6,061 nt of DNA from Pseudanabaena sp. CAN_BIN31 (GTDB lineage: Bacteria > Cyanobacteriota > Cyanobacteriia > Pseudanabaenales > Pseudanabaenaceae): the NCBI GenBank assembly GCA_026785865.1, contig JAJAZG010000205.1, forward strand, positions 1 through 6,061. Direction: 5' to 3'. Under the pieces are notes generated by a model. It did not search any database. It saw only the letters and a program-made list of their open reading frames with translations, and had not been told where the DNA came from. Shown here piece after piece: positions 1 to 5,400 of the stretch. The position numbers were made by a program, and so were the translations under genes. Each line of letters starts with the position of its first letter. Positions within the stretch are counted from its first letter, which is position 1.

Positions 1-423
1 ATTGTCATCGCCTCTGAGTCCATTGTTGAGGCTGCCAATAATTGCCATTGGTCCGATGCAAAACAAGAGGCTTGCCGCCACAAAACCCTCTGTAAATTTG
101 CCTTTGCCTTTAAATTTGGCTTTTAACCAATTGCCAACTGTTTCTAAGCGCTTCTCGATTTGCACTAGTTCACCAATTACGCCGCCGACAACCAACGAAA
201 TCAGGGCAAGGATCACGCCATTAAGAGCGCCAGCTTTGACTTTGAGCAGGACATTTGCCATGTCAATGCTGACAAACATGGTGATTAGCCCGATCGCTTG
301 TTTGAGGATTGGCAGAACTTGAGCAAGAAATCTCCCCCGCAAAACCAGTCCCAAACCTGTACCAAAGGCGATCGCCAAAACATTAATCCAAGTCCCACTG
401 GTTTTTGTCCAAAAATCTAGCAT
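1..423 (-). CDS. DUF554 family membrane protein (N-terminal 141 residues, runs off left edge)
   Basis: An uncharacterised integral membrane protein of the DUF554 family (E. coli YqgA is a member); no biochemical role is established that I can assert. Reading the minus strand from the ATG at 423-421 gives 141 codons with no stop up to the window edge. Hydrophobic segments lie at about residues 12-29, 42-60, 68-88 and 113-131. The family's typical stretches are visible: the N-terminal GTGLGLVLRG (21-30), and the strongly conserved EGFVAASLLFCIGPMAIIGS block (112-131) followed by a glycine-rich loop. Family members are usually well over 200 residues, so the C-terminal part is missing only because of the window boundary. 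A basic loop (KAKFKGKGKF, 101-110) precedes the fourth hydrophobic segment. It is divergent from def and separated from it by 92 bases. Family call confident from these motifs; function unknown. Confidence 0.87.
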   Translation of the reverse strand, partial: MLDFWTKTSGTWINVLAIAFGTGLGLVLRGRFLAQVLPILKQAIGLITMFVSIDMANVLLKVKAGALNGVILALISLVVGGVIGELVQIEKRLETVGNWLKAKFKGKGKFTEGFVAASLLFCIGPMAIIGSLNNGLRGDDN

Positions 424-515
424 TTAGTTATGGTTGCTTTGCTTTTTTCTGTTTTATTAAACTATGCCAAAATATATGTAGTTATCTACAAGCTTATTTA
501 GCAATCTAATCGGCA
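424..515. promoter_or_regulatory. Divergent intergenic region between the DUF554 gene and def
   Basis: This 92-base AT-rich gap must hold the promoters of both divergent genes. On the plus strand a TTGCTT at 434-439 followed after 18 bases by TAAACT (458-463) is a weak sigma-70-like pair, and TATATG/TATGTA at 473-480 is another possible -10. None is a strong consensus match, so no single promoter is asserted. There is no clear Shine-Dalgarno sequence before either start codon, which is common in cyanobacteria. Confidence 0.3.
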
Positions 516-1082
516 ATGTCTGCAATTTTAATTAAAGTCCCCAAGCAAAAGATCAAAAATCCGCCACTACAGGTTCATACGCTAGGCGATCGCGTTTTGC
601 GTCAGCCCGCCAAGCGCATTAGCAAAGTCAACGACGAAATTCGTCAGATTGTGGTTGAGATGCTGCAAACGATGTATAGCAACGATGGCATCGGGCTAGC
701 TGCGCCACAGGTGGGTATTAATAAGCAATTACTGGTTATCGATACCGAACTCAAGGATGAGAGCAAATCGCCATTAGTGATGATCAATCCTGAAGTTAAG
801 TCTTCAGGCGGCGATTTGGTTACTGGAGAAGAAGGCTGTCTGAGTATTCCTGAAGTATTTCTGGATGTTGTCCGCCCCAATCGCATTGAAGTCTCATATC
901 GTGATGAAGATGGTAGACCCAAAAACCTGATTGCTGATGGTTTACTCGCAAGGGTAATTCAGCATGAGATGGATCACCTCAATGGGGTCTTGTTTGTTGA
1001 TCGCGTAAAAAATGCGATCGCTTTAAACAAAGAACTAAGCGCCCATGGTTTTGCTACTAAAGATGTCCAAGCGATTAGATAG
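516..1082 (+). CDS. def: Peptide deformylase
   Basis: Peptide deformylase removes the formyl group from the N-terminal formyl-methionine of nascent proteins at the ribosome exit; it is a cytoplasmic metalloenzyme, usually iron-dependent. All three signature motifs are intact in the 188-residue product: GIGLAAPQVG (58-67), EGCLS with metal ligand C108, and HEMDH (150-154) with metal ligands H150 and H154 and catalytic E151. The length matches bacterial deformylases, with a roughly 18-residue N-terminal extension before the usual VHTLGDRVLRQPA start of the conserved core. That extension leaves some doubt about the exact start, but no other in-frame ATG lies before the core. No obvious ribosome binding site is seen. 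It is divergent from the DUF554 gene; the downstream ATPase is 105 bases away behind two hairpins, so co-transcription with it is unlikely. Identification is secure. Confidence 0.98.
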   Translation: MSAILIKVPKQKIKNPPLQVHTLGDRVLRQPAKRISKVNDEIRQIVVEMLQTMYSNDGIGLAAPQVGINKQLLVIDTELKDESKSPLVMINPEVKSSGGDLVTGEEGCLSIPEVFLDVVRPNRIEVSYRDEDGRPKNLIADGLLARVIQHEMDHLNGVLFVDRVKNAIALNKELSAHGFATKDVQAIR

Positions 1083-1104
1083 AACGGTCGCAAGGTACAA
1101 CCAG

Positions 1105-1124
1105 CCAAGAACTTGAGTTCTTGG
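1105..1124 (+). terminator. Hairpin downstream of def, possible weak terminator
   Basis: A perfect 9-base inverted repeat, CCAAGAACT / AGTTCTTGG, separated by only TG (in practice an 8-pair stem with a 4-base loop), lies 22 bases after the def stop. It is followed by TTAAAAG rather than a run of T, so it is a poor intrinsic terminator. It could instead mark the 3' end of the def transcript or be part of a paired structure with the next hairpin. Confidence 0.35.
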
Positions 1125-1136
1125 TTAAAAGCTAAG

Positions 1137-1152
1137 GTCAGTTAAAACTGAC
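1137..1152 (+). other. Second small hairpin before the ATPase gene
   Basis: GTCAGT and ACTGAC form a 6-base stem around a TAAA loop, extendable by a G-T pair at 1136/1153. It begins 12 bases after the first hairpin and ends 35 bases before the ATPase start. The following sequence (AAAATATTCTTCAAATT) is AT-rich and may contain the promoter of the ATPase operon, but I see no convincing -35/-10 pair. Function not determined; it may be chance. Confidence 0.25.
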
Positions 1153-1187
1153 TAAAATATTCTTCAAATTATCCTCAATTCCGACAT

Positions 1188-2480
1188 ATGGATTTTGAAC
1201 TCTCTCGGTTTTATAAGGCTTGCAATCCTACGCATCCGCTCGACTCTGGTAATGAAGAGGATCGCAGCTATTATGTCGATCTGTCGACGGTGCGCGGGGA
1301 AAAGCTGATCGAAAGCATGTCCCGCAAGATCGTGCGGATTTCGCCCGATGAGTCAACCTGTCAGCTATTTACAGGGCATATCGGCTGCGGTAAATCGACG
1401 GAACTTTTGCGGCTAAAACATGAGCTAACTGAGAAAAAGTTTCATGTGGCATATTTTGAATGCGATCGCCAGTTAGAACTGAGTGATGTTGATGCTAGCG
1501 ATATTTTGTTAGCGATCGCGGGGCAACTGAGTGCTGGTCTTGAGAAAGCAAATATCAATATCGTTCCCGAATATTTTAAGAAATTATTTGGTGAACTGAA
1601 GGATATTTTGCAAACTAAGCTCGATCTGAGTGCAAATTTTAAGCTATCAGTTGGCATTGCGGAGATTACGGCCCAGGCGAAAAATAGTCCTTCATTGCGG
1701 CGGCAAATGCGCGAGCGGTTGGAATCGCGCACGAATAGCATTATCAATTCGATTAACAAAGAATTACTGGCTCCTGCGAAGAAGCAACTGCTAGAGAAGG
1801 GCATGAAGGGCTTAGTGGTGATTGTCGATAACCTCGATCGCATTGAAAATCGTATCGATCCTAAGGAACAATCACGGGCAGGATATTTGTTTGTCGAGCG
1901 CGGCGATCAGTTGCGGGGTCTGGATTGCCATGTTGTATATACGGTTCCGTTGTTATTGACTTTCTCAAACGATGCCGCGATCGTCACTAGTCGGTTTGGA
2001 ACTGACATTAAGACTTTGCCAATGGTTCCTGCGCGGTTGCAGGATGGTAGTGAATGCGAAGCTGGCATGGCTTTGTTAAGACAAATTGTGATGGCGCGGG
2101 CATTCCCAAATGTTAATGTTGTTCAGCGAATTAGCGATGAGTTTGTGAATAAAGTGTTTGACAAGCCCCAAACTCTTGATCGCTTATGCAAAGCTAGTGG
2201 TGGTCACGTTCGTAATTTATTTCGGTTATTATATGGATGTTTGGAGCAGGACGATCCACCGATTACGTTAAGTCTAATGGAGAGCATCATTGCGAAGGAA
2301 CGAAATAAGATGTTTAAAACGATTACTGATGATGAATTAGAATTGATTCAGAAGGTGAGACAAGATAAGCGGGTGCGTGGTGAGTCGGAGTATCAGACTC
2401 TGATCAAGAGCCAGTTTGTGTTTGAGTACGAATATCAGGGTAATAGTTGGTTTGATCGAAATCCGATTTTAGATGATTAG
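1188..2480 (+). CDS. P-loop ATPase (AAA+/STAND-like), partner of the downstream STAND-WD40 protein
   Basis: A 430-residue soluble P-loop NTPase; its substrate or target is unknown. Walker A is GHIGCGKST (63-71), with K69 and S70. Walker B is LVVIVDNLDRI (209-219), with D214. A later SGGHVRNLFRLL (337-348) resembles the small-helical-domain sensor 2 arginine region of ORC/STAND-type AAA+ proteins, with R342. The C-terminal end, around FVFEYEYQGNSWFDRNPILDD, looks like a winged-helix or beta-hairpin ending seen in cyanobacterial P-loop proteins. Between the Walker motifs, residues 165-205 are highly charged and helical (many R, E and K). No membrane segment or effector domain is seen. The ATG at 1188 has no Shine-Dalgarno; no better upstream start is visible. 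Only 11 bases separate it from the next gene, which points to one operon and a joint function, as inferred switch or motor partner. Annotated homologues are likely to be called plain 'ATP-binding protein'. Confidence 0.9.
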   Translation: MDFELSRFYKACNPTHPLDSGNEEDRSYYVDLSTVRGEKLIESMSRKIVRISPDESTCQLFTGHIGCGKSTELLRLKHELTEKKFHVAYFECDRQLELSDVDASDILLAIAGQLSAGLEKANINIVPEYFKKLFGELKDILQTKLDLSANFKLSVGIAEITAQAKNSPSLRRQMRERLESRTNSIINSINKELLAPAKKQLLEKGMKGLVVIVDNLDRIENRIDPKEQSRAGYLFVERGDQLRGLDCHVVYTVPLLLTFSNDAAIVTSRFGTDIKTLPMVPARLQDGSECEAGMALLRQIVMARAFPNVNVVQRISDEFVNKVFDKPQTLDRLCKASGGHVRNLFRLLYGCLEQDDPPITLSLMESIIAKERNKMFKTITDDELELIQKVRQDKRVRGESEYQTLIKSQFVFEYEYQGNSWFDRNPILDD

Positions 2481-2483
2481 AGG
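2479..2483 (+). promoter_or_regulatory. Shine-Dalgarno-like site overlapping the ATPase stop
   Basis: AGAGG overlaps the TAG stop of the ATPase and lies 8 bases before the ATG at 2492. It supports that start codon and suggests translation coupled to the upstream gene. None of the other genes here has a comparable site. Confidence 0.5.
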
Positions 2484-2491
2484 CAAGTTTG

Positions 2492-5400
2492 ATGAGCGAT
2501 CGCACTAATATAGTTGCAGATAACAATCGCGATGCACTGCGTCGGTTGATGAGGATTGTGACGCGATCGCAAGATTTTTCATTGTCGATCGCATTATGTA
2601 ATTATCGCGTTTTGCAAAAGCGGGTTTTGCTGGACTTAAGATCGCAATTAGCTACTGAGGGACTGCCTGAAACTGCGATCGCTATTTTAGAACTGAAATC
2701 TGACGCTCAGACTTTGCTGGCTCCGATTCAGAGACTGATGGAAGATGTATATAAACTGCCATTAGAGCAAAGACCGAAAGTGTTAATGGTCTTGGGTTTA
2801 GATGCGGTTAAAGAAATTCAATCAGTTTTAAAATCGGCTAATCGAGTACGAGAGGAGTTTGCGAACTGTTTAGAATTTCCGATGGTGCTTTGGCTGAGCG
2901 ATCGCACTCAGGACATTCTCACCCGTGAGGCTAGCGATCTAGCTAATTGGACTACGGCGGGAGAGATCGAGTTTCAGATGGAGGCTGAGGAGCTACAGGA
3001 GCTAGTTCAAAAATCTACTGAGGAGATGTTTAATCGCTTTATTGATGTTGAAACGCGAGAGTCTTTTTTGAGTGGAGAGATCGCGAATAGTTTGCAGCAA
3101 TACGAACTAAAAACGGCGATCGCTGAACTAGAGTGTCAGGGGATAGAAATTGACACTGAACTGAGGGCAAATCTTGATTTTGCATTTGGTTGCATCAACT
3201 TTGTCGATACTGACATTGCTCAAACAAAGGGATTATTTCAGAAGAGTTTGGCATTTTGGCGCGATCGCAATCAACTCAAACAGGCAATTTGTTTGATGCA
3301 GTTGGGGCTTTGCGATCGCACTGAAGCATTTCGACATCGCTATGGTAAGGAGCAGTTTTATCAATCTTCACTGCAATATTTTTCTGAAAGTATCGCTATT
3401 TTTCGACAATTAGAACGCTGGGATTTGGTGGCAGAGTATATTAATTTTTTGACAGCTTCAATGGAGGAGTTAAAAAGTACGGGGCTTGAGGCTCTGGCGA
3501 CTGAAGCAATTTCACTCCATCAAACTTATCCAAATCAATTACGAGAAGCCCACGATCACGCAGTTATGGCATCGGTGCATCTTGCAAAAAATGATTATGC
3601 ATTGGCGCGTGAGTTTGCCGAGTCTGCGATCGCTCTTTATCGCGAAGGTGAAGCTCTCAAACTGCCAAATTTGCATTTTTCAGAACGATATGTCTATTGT
3701 AAATATGAGATCTGGTTGGCGAGAGCTTTGGATGGATTAGGCGATCGACAAAGTGCGATCGCAAGATTAGCAGGGGTAAAAGATGGCTGGAGTCATCAAT
3801 ATGAGGCTCAGGTATATGTGGCGGTTTTGGAAGAATTGCGATCGCTATATACTTCCGCAGGGCTGTATTTGAAAGCTTTTGAAACTAAGCAACATCAGCG
3901 ATCGATCGAGCAGCAATATGGCTTGCGAGCATTTATCGGCGCGGGAACATTGAATCCGAAACGGGAGGCAAATAATCCTGATATGTATTCGGCTCTGTCG
4001 CTTCAGTCCGATGGAATTGCTCAAGAGATTGAGGCTTCGGGGCGCATGATCGATGTGGAAGAGTTGGTTAGGCGCATTGGTCAGGCGCGATTTCCCTTGA
4101 CGGTAATTCATGGCGATTCTGGGGCGGGGAAAAGTTCGATTCTTAGTGGTGGCTTGATTCCTGCCTTGAAGTCTAAAGAAAGTGTTGATGGTCGCAAGGT
4201 TCTAGTTCTATTGGTGAAGAATTACAAGGATTGGAGTGGTGAAATTAAGCATCAGTTGCAAGAATATTTTCGCGATCGCAATCCTGATCTTGACCCGATT
4301 CATCATTTCAAACAGAATATTGATGCGAATTATTTGACGGTATTGATTTTCGATCAGTTTGAGGATTTCTTTTTTAAGAAGCAAGAATTTCGCGATCGCC
4401 TTCCGTTTTATAAGTTTTTAAAAGCCTGTTTGCATACAGATTTTGTGCGGGTGGTGTTGTCGCTGCGTGAGGATTATCTGCATTATTTATTGGAATGCGA
4501 TCGCGCTGTGGATTTGGAAAAGGTGGAGAATGATATTCTCGGTAAGCAGGTGCGTTACTATTTGGGGGATTTTACGCAGGATCAGGCGCGTCAGGTGATC
4601 GAGGCGTTGACTTTGCGATCGCAGTTACGGCTGGATGAGGATCTTTGCGATCGGCTGGTGGAGGATTTGAGTGGTGAGCAGTCGCGGATTTTGCCGATTG
4701 AGTTGCAGGTGGTGGGGGCGCAGTTGGAGTCGGAGAATCCGCCGATTTTGACGTTATCTAAGTATTTGGAGTTGACTGCTGGTAATGAGAAGCGGAAGCC
4801 TAGTGAGGTTTTGGTGGAGCGGTGGTTGGAGAATGTGGTTAAGGATTGTGGGGTGTTGAATCAGGGGTTGGCGGAGAGGGTGTTGTATGCGCTGACGGGG
4901 AATGAGGAGAAGCGTCCGCAAAAGACGCTGACGGAGTTGGGTTTGGAGTTGTTGACCTCACCCCCAGCCCCTCTCCCTAGGGGAGAGGGGAGCCAAGAAA
5001 ATCTCTTACTCCCCCTCTCCCTAGGGGAGGGGGGGCTGGGGGGTGAGGGCAGTCTCTCGCTTGTTATCGCGGTTCTGGTTGGTTCGGGTTTGGTGTTTCG
5101 GGTGAGTAGTACGCCTGAAGATCGGTTTCAGTTAATTCATGATTATTTGGTTAACTTTATTCGGAAGAAGTATGCGATCGATGTGATGGCGGAGTTAAGG
5201 GAAGAACGGAAGCGGCGGGAACGTGCCGAAAAAGAGAATGAAATCTTGGCGGTTGCTAATCGGAAAGCTAGACAAAGAATTGCGATTGGAGCGGGTTTTC
5301 TGATTACTTCAATTGTTGTGGCGATTGGGGTTGGCGGATATGCTGGTAAAACATTTGTGGAACAGCAAGAAGCAATAGCAGGTACTCGACTTGAAAGAGA

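Larger units (their letters stand above)
368..4622. repeat. HIP1 octamers (GCGATCGC), 19 dispersed copies
   Basis: Copies start at 368, 586, 1014, 1462, 1512, 2496, 2563, 2675, 2898, 3116, 3261, 3312, 3626, 3755, 3838, 4272, 4392, 4497 and 4615. This palindrome is highly over-represented in many cyanobacterial genomes and is the best host clue in the window. The copies lie within coding sequence in several reading frames (for example DRT/DRN, AIA and RS). None is found from 4623 to the right edge. Confidence 0.85.

Noticed and set aside
2..322. Plus-strand open frame of 106 codons opposite the DUF554 gene
   Set aside because: The opposite strand encodes a protein with recognisable DUF554 motifs in one uninterrupted frame; the plus-strand product has low-complexity Pro/Thr/Ser composition typical of an antisense shadow.
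644..922. Minus-strand open frame inside def
   Set aside because: It lies entirely antisense to a gene with all catalytic motifs and shows no motif of its own.
1442..1843. Minus-strand open frame of 133 codons inside the ATPase gene
   Set aside because: It is antisense to the segment from Walker A to Walker B; the product is Ser/Phe-rich with no domain, as expected for a shadow.
3486..3740. Plus-strand open frame of 84 codons in another frame inside the giant gene
   Set aside because: The main frame is continuous across it with sensible TPR-like helices, and no ribosome binding site or motif supports the alternative.
3845..4111. Minus-strand open frame of 88 codons inside the giant gene
   Set aside because: It is antisense to the TPR-nSTAND junction; no recognisable product.
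4956..5048. Possible frameshift or pseudogene at the foldback repeat
   Set aside because: Codon-by-codon reading shows no stop and the same frame before (TLTELGLELL) and after (SLSLVIAVLVGSG), so the gene is intact as sequenced.
4956..5048. Rho-independent terminator from the GC-rich palindromes
   Set aside because: It lies in the middle of an open frame, has no T-run, and matches the pattern of a dispersed foldback repeat.
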